This document shows positions 1 to 9,198 of a DNA stretch of 64,000 nucleotides, piece after piece (the first letter of the stretch is position 1; each line of letters starts with the position of its first letter). The position numbers and the translations under genes are program-made. The stretch covers positions 1 through 64,000 of the forward strand of contig NZ_JARXIC010000003.1 of assembly GCF_031127905.1 (NCBI RefSeq). Direction: 5' to 3'. The notes beneath the pieces were generated by a model that searched no databases, was not told where the DNA came from, and worked only from the letters and a program-made list of their open reading frames with translations. The stretch comes from Thalassobacterium sedimentorum. GTDB taxonomy: Bacteria > Verrucomicrobiota > Verrucomicrobiia > Opitutales > Coraliomargaritaceae.

Positions 1-42
1 CTTGCGCCTTCATAAATTACGGCGTCACAGGCCGGCGGGACA

Positions 43-70
43 GCCTTCACTTTCGCTGCGCTCAAGCGAA
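43..70. repeat. Short direct repeat, copy 1 (partner at 129-156)
   Basis: A 28-bp sequence beginning GCCTTCAC and ending CAAGCGAA occurs here and again at 129-156 with one mismatch. Each copy contains the inverted pair TTCGCT / AGCGAA around a short centre, so each can fold into a small hairpin. The second copy abuts the 3' end of the tRNA-Arg gene. No coding role is visible. Confidence 0.6.
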
Positions 71-128
71 CCTAACTGGCATGCCAAGCCGTAGTCTTGA
101 GCGCCGCATTTCAATAAAGCTACGGTCC

Positions 129-156
129 GCCTTCACTTCCGCTGCGCTCAAGCGAA
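129..156. repeat. Short direct repeat, copy 2 (partner at 43-70)
   Basis: Second copy of the 28-bp repeat, 27 of 28 bases identical to 43-70. It lies three bases beyond the encoded CCA end of the tRNA-Arg gene. Whether it is a terminator-like hairpin or an old integration scar cannot be decided from the window. Confidence 0.6.
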
Positions 157-159
157 GGC

Positions 160-234
160 TGGTGCTCCCGGGCAGATTCGAACTGCCATTTGCGGCTTCG
201 GAGACCGCCGCTCTATCCATTGAACTACGGGAGC
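160..234 (-). tRNA. tRNA-Arg (anticodon CCG)
   Basis: Read on the minus strand the segment folds as a complete 75-nt cloverleaf. The acceptor stem is GCTCCCG/CGGGAGC, the D-arm is GTTC...GAGC, the anticodon stem is GCGGT/GCCGC around loop CTCCGAA (anticodon CCG, reads CGG), and the T-arm is GGCAG/CTGCC with loop TTCGAAT. Discriminator A and a genomically encoded CCA follow. Folding was done by eye. Confidence 0.95.
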
Positions 235-361
235 AAGCACTGAATACTTGCTCAAACCACTCCACAGATGGCATCGGGTCAATGCGAAAACACTTCCAGA
301 CTACAGATCCGCATACAACAAATTCTAAGGCGCGTTAAATCAAACCACTTGCGAGTGCCCC

Positions 362-787
362 TTAAGCTTGCGCGGAATCCACAAATGCTAGCGAGCCATC
401 TGCTTGTAAACGACGATAGTAACACCCTGAGCGAGCCACCCCTGCTTGATTCTTAGTATGACAAGCGCCTTTGCCAGCTGGTGTCACCTTGTAGAGAATG
501 GAGTTTTGCTCACAGTTGACACGAATTTCTTCGATTTTCAAATAATCGCCACTGGTCTTGCCCTTGATCCAAAGTTCATTGCGACTGGTGCTCCAAAATG
601 TAGCCATACCGCACTCACGAGCGGTTTGTAAAGCCAGCTCATTAGCATAGCCCACAATCAAGACCTCTCCCGTTTGCGCATCTTGCGCGATGGCTGGCAG
701 TACGTCAGACTCGCAATTTGCCACTTTACGTAGCTTTGCGAAATCGAGATTGAGAACATTGCCCTCTTCTAATTCTTCATGCGTCAT
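362..787 (-). CDS. hisI: Phosphoribosyl-AMP cyclohydrolase HisI (variant metal site)
   Basis: This 141-aa protein matches HisI, which opens the adenine ring of phosphoribosyl-AMP in the third step of histidine synthesis. Diagnostic stretches are the WSTSRNELWIKGKTSG block (residues about 65-80), the ACHT motif (108-111) and the later SGCYYRR (120-126), which supply the zinc cysteines together with Cys92. The usual Asp-Cys-Asp-x-Asp magnesium site reads Asn-Cys-Glu-Gln-Asn here (91-95), and the loop between CHT and CYYR is longer than in the classical enzyme. It is a stand-alone HisI without a fused HisE, and no other his gene is next to it. It is transcribed divergently from transketolase. 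Confidence 0.88.
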   Translation of the reverse strand: MTHEELEEGNVLNLDFAKLRKVANCESDVLPAIAQDAQTGEVLIVGYANELALQTARECGMATFWSTSRNELWIKGKTSGDYLKIEEIRVNCEQNSILYKVTPAGKGACHTKNQAGVARSGCYYRRLQADGSLAFVDSAQA

Positions 788-957
788 GCCTTCGAGCTAG
801 AGTTATCTGTTTCAAGAGTCGAGTTCTGAATGACCTGAATGAAGTAAATTCATAGGAAAGGTCCTATTTTTCCTTTTCATTACAGAGCATCCGTTCATCT
901 TCTCCGCTTTAGGAAAATTGAAAATTGCCTAACTTAGGCACACAACGAATAAATATT

Positions 958-2931
958 ATGCAAACAGAGATCCTCTCCCAAGCAGCGACACAAGCCCGTG
1001 GCCTCGCAATCGATGCGATTCACGCCTGTAGCTCTGGCCACCTCGGCCTACCACTCGGCTGCGCCGAAATTGGCGCAGTGCTTTACGGCGCAGGCGGACT
1101 GCGCTACAATCCAGCCGCCCCGAAATGGCTGAATCGCGATCGCTTTGTGCTCTCCGCCGGCCACGGTTCAATGTTTCTTTATTCATGGCTACATATTGCA
1201 GGCTATGACCTTTCGCTGGATGAAGTGAAAAATTTCCGTCAGCTCGGCTCCGAAACCCCGGGGCACCCTGAATTTGGCGATACCGTGGGCGTTGAGGCCA
1301 CCACTGGCCCACTCGGCCAAGGCATCGGCAATGCGGTCGGCTATGCACTCTCTGCAAAACGTGCCGCAGCTAAATTTAACACTGCGGAGCATACCATTTT
1401 CGATCAACACGTCTTTGCCCTGCACGGCGACGGTTGCCTGCAAGAAGGTGTTGCCAAAGAAGCGATCGCATTTGCAGGTCACAATAAATTAGATAATTTA
1501 ATTCTGATCTATGATTCCAACGACGTCACCCTCGACGCCATGGCTGATCGTACGCAAAGTGAAGACGCAGCCGCTTATTTCACATCTCAGGGATTTGATA
1601 CGGTTATCATCGATGGACACGACTTTGCCGCCATCGAAGGCGCAATTGCACAAGCCAAAGGTAACGACAACGGCAAACCCAAAGTAATCATCGCAAAAAC
1701 CACGATTGGCAAAGGCATCGCCGAAGTCGAAGGCACCTCTGCAGGGCACGGAGAAGGAGGCGCCAAATTTGCCGCCTCCGCACGTAAGGGGCTCGGTCTG
1801 CCGGAAGAGACCTTCTACGTATCTGATGCAGTACGCGCCCATTTTGCTGCAGTCGCCCAAGCTGGCGCAAGCGCCTACAAGGAGTGGGAAGCAGTCTTTG
1901 CCGCATGGAGCGCAGCGAACCCTGCGCTCGCCTCAGAGCTCAAGGGCGAAGTGCCAAGTGATCTAATCGAGCAAATTCCAGAATTTGAAGCTGGCACCAA
2001 AGCTGCAACACGCGCCTCGGGAGGCACGATCATGCAAGCAGTTGCCAAAGCGGTGCCCAACCTAATCAGTGGTTCAGCCGACCTCTATGGCTCCACCAAA
2101 AACTACATCAAGGACGGCGGTGATTTTGGCCCCGAGAACTTTGACGGACGCAATATCTGGTTTGGCATTCGCGAACATGGCATGGGTGCCATCTGCAACG
2201 GGATCGCCTATGATGGCATTTTCAAAGCCAGTGGCGCGACTTTTCTGGTATTTGCAGACTATATGCGCGGCTCAATTCGCCTCGCATCACTGGCGAAGCT
2301 GCCTGTCACTTACATCTTTACCCACGATTCTGTCGGCGTTGGTGAAGATGGCCCCACCCACCAACCTGTGGAAACGGTTAGCGGCCTACGGGTCATCCCG
2401 AACCTGGACGTCATTCGCCCAGCGGATGCAGAAGAGACAGCCGGGGCCTTTGCGGCTGCAATGGAACGTGCGGATGGCCCCACCGCCCTCATTCTCACCC
2501 GTCAAAACATTCCTGCACAAGACAGCTTAAGTATCAGCGCACGCCGCCAGGGCGTACTTAATGGTGGCTACATCGCCAAAAAGGAAAGCGGCGACTTAAA
2601 GCTCATTCTAATGGCAACCGGCTCGGAGCTACAACACGCCATGGGCGCCGCAGAGCAACTCGGCGAAGGTGTGCGCGTGGTGTCGCTACCATGCTTCGAA
2701 CGCTTCGAGCGCCAAAGTGACGAATACATCGAAAGCGTGCTTCCCAGCAACTGCACAGCACGTGTAGCCGTTGAAGCAGGTGTCTCCAGCACATGGGGCA
2801 AATACGTCGGCTTCACCGGCAAGACTGTCTGCATCGACCGCTTTGGGATCTCCGCTCCCGGCGATACTGTAATGGCCCAGCTCGGCATGACTGCCGACAA
2901 TGTTGCCGCAGTAGCAAAAGAACTACTCTAA
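958..2931 (+). CDS. tkt: Transketolase
   Basis: A 657-aa transketolase, the thiamine-diphosphate enzyme of the non-oxidative pentose phosphate pathway that moves two-carbon units between sugar phosphates. It has the N-terminal TPP motif GDGCLQEG with the downstream YDSND, the conserved [21 protein letters not shown] region, and the pyrimidine-domain signature [14 protein letters not shown]. The C-terminal transketolase domain is complete. I use the ATG at 958. An in-frame TTG at 925 would add 11 residues without homologous character. No clear Shine-Dalgarno sequence precedes the ATG. A strong terminator follows at 2955, so the gene is probably monocistronic. Confidence 0.95.
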   Translation: MQTEILSQAATQARGLAIDAIHACSSGHLGLPLGCAEIGAVLYGAGGLRYNPAAPKWLNRDRFVLSAGHGSMFLYSWLHIAGYDLSLDEVKNFRQLGSETPGHPEFGDTVGVEATTGPLGQGIGNAVGYALSAKRAAAKFNTAEHTIFDQHVFALHGDGCLQEGVAKEAIAFAGHNKLDNLILIYDSNDVTLDAMADRTQSEDAAAYFTSQGFDTVIIDGHDFAAIEGAIAQAKGNDNGKPKVIIAKTTIGKGIAEVEGTSAGHGEGGAKFAASARKGLGLPEETFYVSDAVRAHFAAVAQAGASAYKEWEAVFAAWSAANPALASELKGEVPSDLIEQIPEFEAGTKAATRASGGTIMQAVAKAVPNLISGSADLYGSTKNYIKDGGDFGPENFDGRNIWFGIREHGMGAICNGIAYDGIFKASGATFLVFADYMRGSIRLASLAKLPVTYIFTHDSVGVGEDGPTHQPVETVSGLRVIPNLDVIRPADAEETAGAFAAAMERADGPTALILTRQNIPAQDSLSISARRQGVLNGGYIAKKESGDLKLILMATGSELQHAMGAAEQLGEGVRVVSLPCFERFERQSDEYIESVLPSNCTARVAVEAGVSSTWGKYVGFTGKTVCIDRFGISAPGDTVMAQLGMTADNVAAVAKELL

Positions 2932-2954
2932 ATAATAAGCAGTTTTGATTCTAG

Positions 2955-2987
2955 AACGCCGTCCTAACAAGGGACGGCGTTTTTTTG
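2955..2987 (+). terminator. Rho-independent terminator of transketolase gene
   Basis: Arms ACGCCGTCC and GGACGGCGT pair perfectly around a short loop and are followed by a run of seven T. It lies 24 bases after the tkt stop codon. Confidence 0.9.
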
Positions 2988-3067
2988 CAAAAAATAGAAG
3001 TACGCTCAATAAACTCACAGCATTTTTAATTGCGAAAGCTGTCTCCGTGGAATGTCTTAGAGCGCAC

Positions 3068-5185
3068 ATGTCTATGCCATTGCCCATGCCACTCTATGCC
3101 CTATTCGCTAGCCTAGTAATATTCCTTACTGGCTGTAGCGACTCTACAACTACTAAAAGCACGACGAACGACCCTCAGGAGCAAACACATGCCCCACGGC
3201 AAGTGTTTCCAGTATCACACGATCCGCAACGACTCGCCAGAACCGGCCCCGACACCTGCATCAATTGCCACGAGCAAGCAGTTTCGGATTGGAAACAAAG
3301 TCATCACGCAAAAGCCAATCGCCCCGTCTCCGTCCGTAAAGACGCCACCGCATTTACCCCGACCCGCCGCATCCAAGAATCCGGCGTTACTTATGAGATG
3401 GTACAAGTCGAAGACGCTTTTAAACTACGTGTCATCTCAGCAGATGGCGCCACCAGCGAATATGAGCTTGTCGGTGTCATTGGTGAAACTCCGCTGCGTC
3501 AATACCTCGCCCACTTACCTGGCGACCGTTTTCAAACAATTAGCGCCACCTACGATGTAATCAACGACAAGTGGGTCGACGTCTTTGCCGGCGAGGATCG
3601 AATGCCAGGCGAATGGGGGCACTGGGCAGGACAGGGCATGAACTGGAACGCCAATTGCGCCTACTGCCACACCACCGAATACAACAAGGGCTTCGACTAC
3701 GAAAACAACCTCTACCAATCAACCTGGATACAACAAGGCATTGCCTGCGCAGAGTGCCACACAGGGCTGGAAGAACACTTAGCTGCAGCACAACACCAAG
3801 ATTATACCACCGGACTCACTCAGCTCAGCCCCGTGCAAACGAAAGATAACTGTCTGACCTGCCACTCACGAAGAGATCAGCTAACCTCTGACGCCTTCGA
3901 ACCCGGCGACCACTACGACGATCATTTCTCACTTTCACTCCCCGACCAACCAGGCCTATATTATCCGGACGGTCAAATTCTAGACGAGGTCTTTGTTCAC
4001 GCCTCTTTTGAAATGAGCCGCATGGGACATGCAGGAGTGACCTGCATGGACTGCCACAACCCACATACCCTGGAACATATCCTTCCAGTAGAAAACAACA
4101 TGCTTTGCATGCGCTGTCATGAAACCGGGATGCTGGAAGCCCCAATCATAGAACCAGTCAAACACAGTTTTCACGCAGAGGGCAGCACCGGAAACCAATG
4201 CGTTGAATGCCACATGTCAGAGACCGTCTATATGCAAGTCGACTGGCGTGCGGATCATGGCTTCCACTCACCGGATCCTTTAATGACCAAAGAACTCGGC
4301 ATTCCCAATGCCTGCAGCAAATGCCACACCGATCAAACAATCGATTGGGCGGTAGAGCATGCAGAGGCATGGTATGGCGAGAAGCTGGCCGCAAGCCCAC
4401 AACGCGCCCGCGCTCGTGCGATCAGCAAGGCCTACGCCTATGATCCAGAGGCATTGCCTGCGTTGCTAGAGCTTGCCAAAGAGGAAGTGATCCCTGCATG
4501 GCAAGCCACCTACGCAGGATTGATCGCCAACTATTTACCACATCCAGATGCCGAAGCCTACCTGCAGAGCATGCTCGAGCATGAAAGCTCACTCGTACGC
4601 GTACGTGCTGCAAATGGCCTCGCCCGCACTGAAGATGGCGGCAATGCACTATTCGATCTGCTCAAAGACGAAAGCCGCTCTGTGCGTATCGCAGCAAGCC
4701 GCGGGCTCTCTGCTCGCAACCAAGATGTCGTAGATCCCGTCGCCGCCAAAGAATGGGCCGAATACTTGGGCTTTAACTCCGATCGCCCACAGAGCCTACT
4801 CATACAAGCCAATAACGCCACACGTCACAATCAGCCCAAAGATGTCTTAATGTATGTCGAGCGCGCAATCTCTTTAGATCGCCTCAACCCAGAAATGCAC
4901 CACCAGGGAGCCATCCTCCTCAGCGGAGCGGGCCTCAATAAAGAAGCACGCAAACAACTCTTTGCTGGCTGGGAACTCGCCCCCAAAGACCCGCGCTTCC
5001 CCTACTCGCTAGGACTCTTAGCGGCCGAAGCAAACGACCTCGAATCCGCAGCAGGCTACCTCGAAGAAACTGTCGCCATGGCTCCCGACTACTATCGAGC
5101 CTGGTATAACCTCTCCTTAGCCTACACCAAATTAAACCGCACAGAAGATGCGCAACGTGCGATGCAAAAAGCTCAGGGCCAATAG
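3068..5185 (+). CDS. Octaheme c-type cytochrome lipoprotein with HEAT and TPR tail
   Basis: A 705-aa exported protein. It starts at the ATG at 3068, giving a lipoprotein signal peptide that ends LVIFLTGC. Eight CxxCH haem-binding motifs (CINCH, CAYCH, CAECH, CLTCH, CMDCH, CMRCH, CVECH, CSKCH) lie between residues about 64 and 420. The first sits in a W..S.HA.A context typical of the cytochrome c554/c-prime family. The haem domain is followed by HEAT-like repeats (VRAANGLAR, VRIAASRGL) and then TPR repeats to the C terminus. It is probably a periplasmic or outer-membrane-anchored electron-transfer protein. Substrate and partner are unknown, and no quinol oxidase or maturation gene is adjacent. 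The longer reading frame back to 2945 overlaps the tkt terminator and is not used. Confidence 0.85.
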   Translation: MSMPLPMPLYALFASLVIFLTGCSDSTTTKSTTNDPQEQTHAPRQVFPVSHDPQRLARTGPDTCINCHEQAVSDWKQSHHAKANRPVSVRKDATAFTPTRRIQESGVTYEMVQVEDAFKLRVISADGATSEYELVGVIGETPLRQYLAHLPGDRFQTISATYDVINDKWVDVFAGEDRMPGEWGHWAGQGMNWNANCAYCHTTEYNKGFDYENNLYQSTWIQQGIACAECHTGLEEHLAAAQHQDYTTGLTQLSPVQTKDNCLTCHSRRDQLTSDAFEPGDHYDDHFSLSLPDQPGLYYPDGQILDEVFVHASFEMSRMGHAGVTCMDCHNPHTLEHILPVENNMLCMRCHETGMLEAPIIEPVKHSFHAEGSTGNQCVECHMSETVYMQVDWRADHGFHSPDPLMTKELGIPNACSKCHTDQTIDWAVEHAEAWYGEKLAASPQRARARAISKAYAYDPEALPALLELAKEEVIPAWQATYAGLIANYLPHPDAEAYLQSMLEHESSLVRVRAANGLARTEDGGNALFDLLKDESRSVRIAASRGLSARNQDVVDPVAAKEWAEYLGFNSDRPQSLLIQANNATRHNQPKDVLMYVERAISLDRLNPEMHHQGAILLSGAGLNKEARKQLFAGWELAPKDPRFPYSLGLLAAEANDLESAAGYLEETVAMAPDYYRAWYNLSLAYTKLNRTEDAQRAMQKAQGQ

Positions 5186-5450
5186 AAAGTAGTGGCGACT
5201 TCAGTCGCCATTAAAGTCGCAGTGAGAGCAGCAAACAAAGATCGAAAGGCTCCACTGTTGAACCACGCCGGCCCTGCAAGTCTCAAACCTTAGAGCCCTG
5301 CGCTCCTGATTCAACGTGACTACCGGGCAAGTAATACCAATTCGAAAGAACTTTGAACCTGGTCGAGATATTTTTGGTAACTTTGGCTCTCAAAACCGGA
5401 GAGATCCTCTCGCCCCCAAAACTTAGTTAAATGCGCCCTGCCGGACGCAC
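5186..5450. other. Intergenic stretch with a dispersed repeat
   Basis: No gene is visible between the cytochrome gene and the glnB terminator. The part 5333-5425 resembles 8478-8570 and is listed separately. The remainder shows no promoter or RNA structure that I can support. Confidence 0.6.
5333..5425. repeat. Dispersed intergenic repeat, copy A (partner at 8478-8570)
   Basis: Beginning AATACCAATTCGAAAGAACT, this roughly 92-bp stretch aligns by eye over its whole length with 8478-8570 at around 70% identity. Shared landmarks are AATTCGAA, a GAT.TAT.TTTT.GTAAC block, TCTCA.AACCGG and a C-rich end. No coding potential was seen. Confidence 0.55.
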
Positions 5451-5485
5451 ACAAAAAAACCGACCACTCTATTGAGTGGTCGGTT
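5451..5485 (-). terminator. Terminator of the amtB-glnB operon
   Basis: A perfect 12-bp stem, AACCGACCACTC / GAGTGGTCGGTT with loop TATT, lies 31 bases past the glnB stop. Read on the minus strand it is followed by a T-rich tail (TTTTTTGTG). Confidence 0.88.
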
Positions 5486-5515
5486 CGTAGTTAAAGCGTT
5501 CGCTTTAGATCGAGC

Positions 5516-5902
<387 letters not shown>

Positions 5903-7294
5903 TTAGCGTGAGCTGTTTGCGAAGTCAGGATAGGCTTCTTGACCATGCTCACCGATGTCAAGACCTTCGGCCTCTTCTTCAGGAGATACACGGACACCGA
6001 TAGTAACTTTCAAGAGACCGAAGACGATCATCGAGAAGATAAAGGCGAAGGCGCCGATGGAAAGTGTTCCGATCAATTGGATTCCAAAGCCTGCAGCATC
6101 TCCAAAGAGCGCTACAGCCAGTGTGCCAAAGATACCACAAACACCGTGGACAGAAATCGCCCCGACTGGATCGTCGATCTTAACCTTGTCGAAGAAGATG
6201 ATCGAGAAGACCACCAGGATACCCGCAATCAAGCCTGTAAGGATGGCAAACTTAGGAGCGATTGCATCGGCACCAGCTGTAATACCAACCAGACCTGCCA
6301 GGATACCATTCAAGCCCATGGAAAGATCAGGCTTCTTCAAGAAGATCCAAGAAGTGAAGATGGAACCGAGACCACCTGCCGCTGCAGCAAGTGCCGTAGT
6401 GACGAACACCAGCGAAACCAGATAAGGGTCTGCGTTAAGAACGGAACCACCGTTGAATCCGAACCAACCGAGGAAGAGAAGGAAAACACCAATCGTCGCC
6501 AGCGGCATGCTGTGACCGAGGATCGGCTTAATGCGACCGTCGACATACTTACCGGCACGTGGTCCGAGGATCAACGCACAAGCCAAAGCAGCGAAACCAC
6601 CGAAACCGTGAACTAGGGAGGAACCCGCAAAATCGTAGAAACCACGAGCGGACAACCATCCACCACCCCACTGCCAAGAACCAGTGATAGGATAAGCGAA
6701 AGTCACCAGTAAAGTGGCAAAGATCATGAAAGAAGAAAGCTTCACGCGCTCAGCAACTGCACCCGAAACGATGGTCGCAGCAGTCGCAGCAAACATTGCT
6801 TGGAAGATGAAGTCTGTATACCAAGTGTAGTCAGCATACTCTGAAGTCATCAAATCAACGGACGCGGTAACATCAAACCATGAGCCCATCGCGAAGACAC
6901 CTGCAGAACCCTCAGCGAATCCAGGATACATTGCGTTAAAGCCCCAAAGCGCATAGGTGATGATACCCATGCTAATGATGAACACATTCTTAAAGAGAAT
7001 GTTGACCGTATTCTTAGCTTGTCCGAGACCGGACTCAACGGTAGCGAAGCCAAGGTGCATGATAAACACTAAGGCCGCTGAAATCAGCAGCCAAAGGTTG
7101 CTAATAGTAAAGAAGGCAGCACCGGGCGTCTCCATAAAAGCCGCATAGGCCTCATCAAATGGAATCGCATCAGCGACAGCTTCGACAGCATCTGCCGCTT
7201 CTGCAACCGGTAGCTCCTGTGCGCCGAGCGAGCCGGCCATCAGAAACGCCGAGCTGCCGAGCAACAGAGCGAGAAGGTATTTCTTAATCTTCAT
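5903..7294 (-). CDS. amtB: Ammonium transporter Amt
   Basis: A 463-aa ammonium channel. A signal peptide (LLALLLGSSAFLMAG...AQE) is followed by about eleven membrane segments. Family landmarks visible are FFTISNLWLLISAALVFIMH with GFATVESG, the central QWGGGWLSARGFYDFAGSSLVHGFGG region, and HGVCGIFGTLAVALFG near the end. It conducts ammonium across the inner membrane. Downstream glnB would encode its P-II regulator. A good -24/-12 element lies about 110 bases upstream at 7405-7420. Confidence 0.96.
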   Translation of the reverse strand: MKIKKYLLALLLGSSAFLMAGSLGAQELPVAEAADAVEAVADAIPFDEAYAAFMETPGAAFFTISNLWLLISAALVFIMHLGFATVESGLGQAKNTVNILFKNVFIISMGIITYALWGFNAMYPGFAEGSAGVFAMGSWFDVTASVDLMTSEYADYTWYTDFIFQAMFAATAATIVSGAVAERVKLSSFMIFATLLVTFAYPITGSWQWGGGWLSARGFYDFAGSSLVHGFGGFAALACALILGPRAGKYVDGRIKPILGHSMPLATIGVFLLFLGWFGFNGGSVLNADPYLVSLVFVTTALAAAAGGLGSIFTSWIFLKKPDLSMGLNGILAGLVGITAGADAIAPKFAILTGLIAGILVVFSIIFFDKVKIDDPVGAISVHGVCGIFGTLAVALFGDAAGFGIQLIGTLSIGAFAFIFSMIVFGLLKVTIGVRVSPEEEAEGLDIGEHGQEAYPDFANSSR

Positions 7295-7404
7295 TGTATT
7301 TTTTTTGTTTAGTCAGGTTGATTGCTTTATTTGGAATTAAGATCGAAGCACCCTTGTAGGGGAGTGATTCGAGCAGGACGCGAAAACGCGAACAACAAAG
7401 ATTA

Positions 7405-7420
7405 AGCATCCCACATGCCA
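7405..7420 (-). promoter_or_regulatory. Candidate sigma-54 (-24/-12) promoter for amtB-glnB
   Basis: On the minus strand the sequence reads TGGCATGTGGGATGCT, against the consensus TGGCACGNNNNTTGCW. The GG and GC dinucleotides have the required spacing, with one mismatch in each element. Transcription would start near 7394, about 100 bases before the amtB ATG. Nitrogen genes with this promoter class are normally switched on by NtrC-type activators. Confidence 0.6.
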
Positions 7421-7507
7421 ATTTACCAAAAAGCCAGAATCAGAACCTAAAATTCACAATAACTTACTAATCAAAAGTCCAAATCTAGCTGAATAACATA
7501 GACTTAA

Positions 7508-7527
7508 AAAATACTGAACAATATTTT
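7508..7527. promoter_or_regulatory. Imperfect palindrome upstream of amtB promoter
   Basis: Arms AAAATACT and AATATTTT (one mismatch) are separated by GAAC, about 85-100 bases upstream of the -24 element. The position would suit an activator site, but the sequence is AT-rich and could be fortuitous. Confidence 0.25.
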
Positions 7528-7532
7528 CACAA

Positions 7533-7562
7533 AACAAAAAAGGGCGCATAACTGCGCCCTTT
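7533..7562 (-). terminator. Terminator downstream of the HIT gene
   Basis: A perfect stem AAAGGGCGCA / TGCGCCCTTT with loop TAAC. Read on the minus strand it is followed by TTTGTTTTG. It lies 26 bases beyond the stop codon of the HIT-family gene. Confidence 0.85.
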
Positions 7563-7588
7563 CAAGTGTTTATTATGCCCAAAATAAC

Positions 7589-7927
7589 TCATCCTGGAGG
7601 CCACGCCATCGGACGACCGCCCAATAAATGTACATGTAAATGTGGTACAGTCTCACCACCGTTTTTTCCATTATTAATCACGATTCGATAACCACCCACC
7701 AACTGTAGCTGTTCAGCCACCGATGACGCCGTTAGCAAGAGATGCCCCAACAAGGCTTGCTGATCCGAATTCGCCTCTGCAATCCGAGGAATCACCTGCT
7801 TGGGAACCACCAAAATATGAGTGGGCGCCTGAGGTTCAATATCATGTATCGCTAAACATAGATCGTCTTCGTACTCAATCTTGGCAGGAATTTCGCGATC
7901 AATAATTCGTTCGAATAAGGTTTTCAT
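7589..7927 (-). CDS. HIT-family nucleotide-binding protein (HinT-like)
   Basis: A 112-aa protein of the histidine triad family, normally a purine nucleoside phosphoramidase or dinucleotide hydrolase in the cytoplasm. The catalytic motif HLHVHLLGG is near the C terminus, and the N-terminal FERIIDREIPAKIEYEDD and HILVVPKQ..P segments are typical of the HinT branch. It is five bases downstream of the secreted-protein gene 7933-8409, so the two are probably co-transcribed. The cellular substrate is unknown. Confidence 0.92.
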   Translation of the reverse strand: MKTLFERIIDREIPAKIEYEDDLCLAIHDIEPQAPTHILVVPKQVIPRIAEANSDQQALLGHLLLTASSVAEQLQLVGGYRIVINNGKNGGETVPHLHVHLLGGRPMAWPPG

Positions 7928-7932
7928 CGGTC

Positions 7933-8409
7933 TTATGGATTTTGTTGGGTGTAAATGCTCACAAACTCTGACATTAATTCACGCAGTTCTGATTTAATCG
8001 TATCCACCTCATTGACATCAGAGCGGGCGGTACGACTCAGCCTAAACGTCGTCGCAACAGTTTTATCCTGATTGCGATCAATAGTAACATGGTCACGCAC
8101 CTGCAGGATCAGGTCAAATTGTCCTGTCGACACCCGATTGGACGTATCAATCGACAGCACAATTAAAGGGACATTCAGCTCGGGCTTATTTGCAATAAAA
8201 CTTCGTAGCTCAATATTGCCACGGCGTAACTGCAACTCCATGATATCACTCAAATCAAGACGTTCCATCGCAGTGACCTCAGTCGCAAATGAACCATCAA
8301 TATTCATATAAAGAAAATTTATACCGCGCAGATGACTTGCATTTTCAACAGCAAACAAGTGCGACTGAAGGCAAACTAGGAGCGGAAGCAAACAAAACAG
8401 GTAGCGCAT
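7933..8409 (-). CDS. Secreted protein of unknown function
   Basis: A 158-aa protein that I do not recognise. Residues 1-20 (MRYLFCLLPLLVCLQSHLFA) form a signal peptide, so the product is expected in the periplasm or outside. The rest is mixed alpha/beta without cysteines, ending in a helical stretch with IKSELRELMSEFVSIY. No catalytic motif is visible. It precedes the HIT gene with a 5-base gap. A dispersed repeat lies upstream. Confidence 0.75.
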   Translation of the reverse strand: MRYLFCLLPLLVCLQSHLFAVENASHLRGINFLYMNIDGSFATEVTAMERLDLSDIMELQLRRGNIELRSFIANKPELNVPLIVLSIDTSNRVSTGQFDLILQVRDHVTIDRNQDKTVATTFRLSRTARSDVNEVDTIKSELRELMSEFVSIYTQQNP

Positions 8410-8718
8410 ATATCGACAGATTAAACGACGTTACCAGCATTGTAAAGCATGCGCACAGTGAAGCGAGTGAGCAAAATAATACTAATTCGAAAAAAGTTTG
8501 CCCCTAATAGATATATCTTTTGTAACCTCGGTTCTCAGAACCGGGGCGATGTTAATCCCTCCCCGAAACAAAGTTTCGAGGCTACGCTAAGGCCAAGCTT
8601 ATAGATCATATATTCTTAGAAGTGGTATAAGTCTGAGAAGCAACTCACACATCAGGTCTGGACGCGATAATTAATCGCACCTGACTCCCACCTGCCTACC
8701 TGCAAGAAATGGGCGGCA
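8410..8718. other. Intergenic stretch holding dispersed repeat copy B
   Basis: No gene is seen. Positions 8478-8570 match the repeat at 5333-5425. A small inverted pair CGAAAC / GTTTCG lies at about 8563-8578. The remaining sequence shows nothing that I can assign. Confidence 0.6.
8478..8570. repeat. Dispersed intergenic repeat, copy B (partner at 5333-5425)
   Basis: Starts AATACTAATTCGAAAAAAGT and runs parallel to copy A, ending in a GTTCTCAGAACCGGGGCGAT block (A has GCTCTCAAAACCGGAGAGAT) and a C-rich tail. Same orientation as copy A. It is non-coding and lies upstream of the secreted-protein gene. Confidence 0.55.
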
Positions 8719-9198
8719 CTACAACACCACTACCTGAAGACGCGACCCACGGGTTGCCCAGGCACAAGCCAACTCGTCAATCCAATCCCGCACACGTTGA
8801 TACTGCGCCTCACGGTATTTGGTCCAATACTTGCCAGCCGGACACACTGCCTCTCGTAAACCAGTCACCAATAACAACCCCTCGCGACGGCCTGCTAACT
8901 TTTTCATCTCCCCGACGATCGCTTGCCGTATCCAGAGAGGACTAAAATCTTCAAGCCGCGGCACGTGCCAATGAGCAAAGGCAAAATCAGCCACATTTGC
9001 AGAGTCGCCAAAATGGAGATCTGCCAATTTATCAACATAATCCCCCAACTGCAAATGTTCCAGATCTTCTGGATGCTCCTGGTATGCGAACTCCAGCGCA
9101 CGGCGCGCATGCTCCGCCCGCTCCGGGTCCGAGACACGTCCGAGCAATTCATTAAGTGTACGCAATTGCTCCACCGCAGCCGGTTTTGCCTTAGACAT
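8719..9198 (-). CDS. Conserved-looking protein of unknown function, coupled to nrdR
   Basis: A 159-aa soluble protein that I do not recognise. It has helical N-terminal segments ([28 protein letters not shown]) and a C-terminal part with [29 protein letters not shown] and a Trp/Tyr-rich segment. There is no signal peptide or membrane span. Its start overlaps the end of nrdR by 8 bases, so translation is probably coupled and the two genes form one operon. Confidence 0.7.
   Translation of the reverse strand: MSKAKPAAVEQLRTLNELLGRVSDPERAEHARRALEFAYQEHPEDLEHLQLGDYVDKLADLHFGDSANVADFAFAHWHVPRLEDFSPLWIRQAIVGEMKKLAGRREGLLLVTGLREAVCPAGKYWTKYREAQYQRVRDWIDELACAWATRGSRLQVVVL

Noticed and set aside
925-957. 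Upstream TTG start for transketolase
   Set aside because: The 11 added residues do not match the family N terminus, and the ATG at 958 fits it.
5939-6616. 225-codon frame opposite amtB
   Set aside because: It lies fully antisense to a clear ammonium transporter and its product is low-complexity (rich in Asp, Glu, Thr and Arg), a shadow of the real gene.
8563-8578. CGAAAC / GTTTCG inverted pair as a terminator
   Set aside because: The stem is only 6 bp, there is no T tract, and it lies upstream rather than downstream of the nearest gene.
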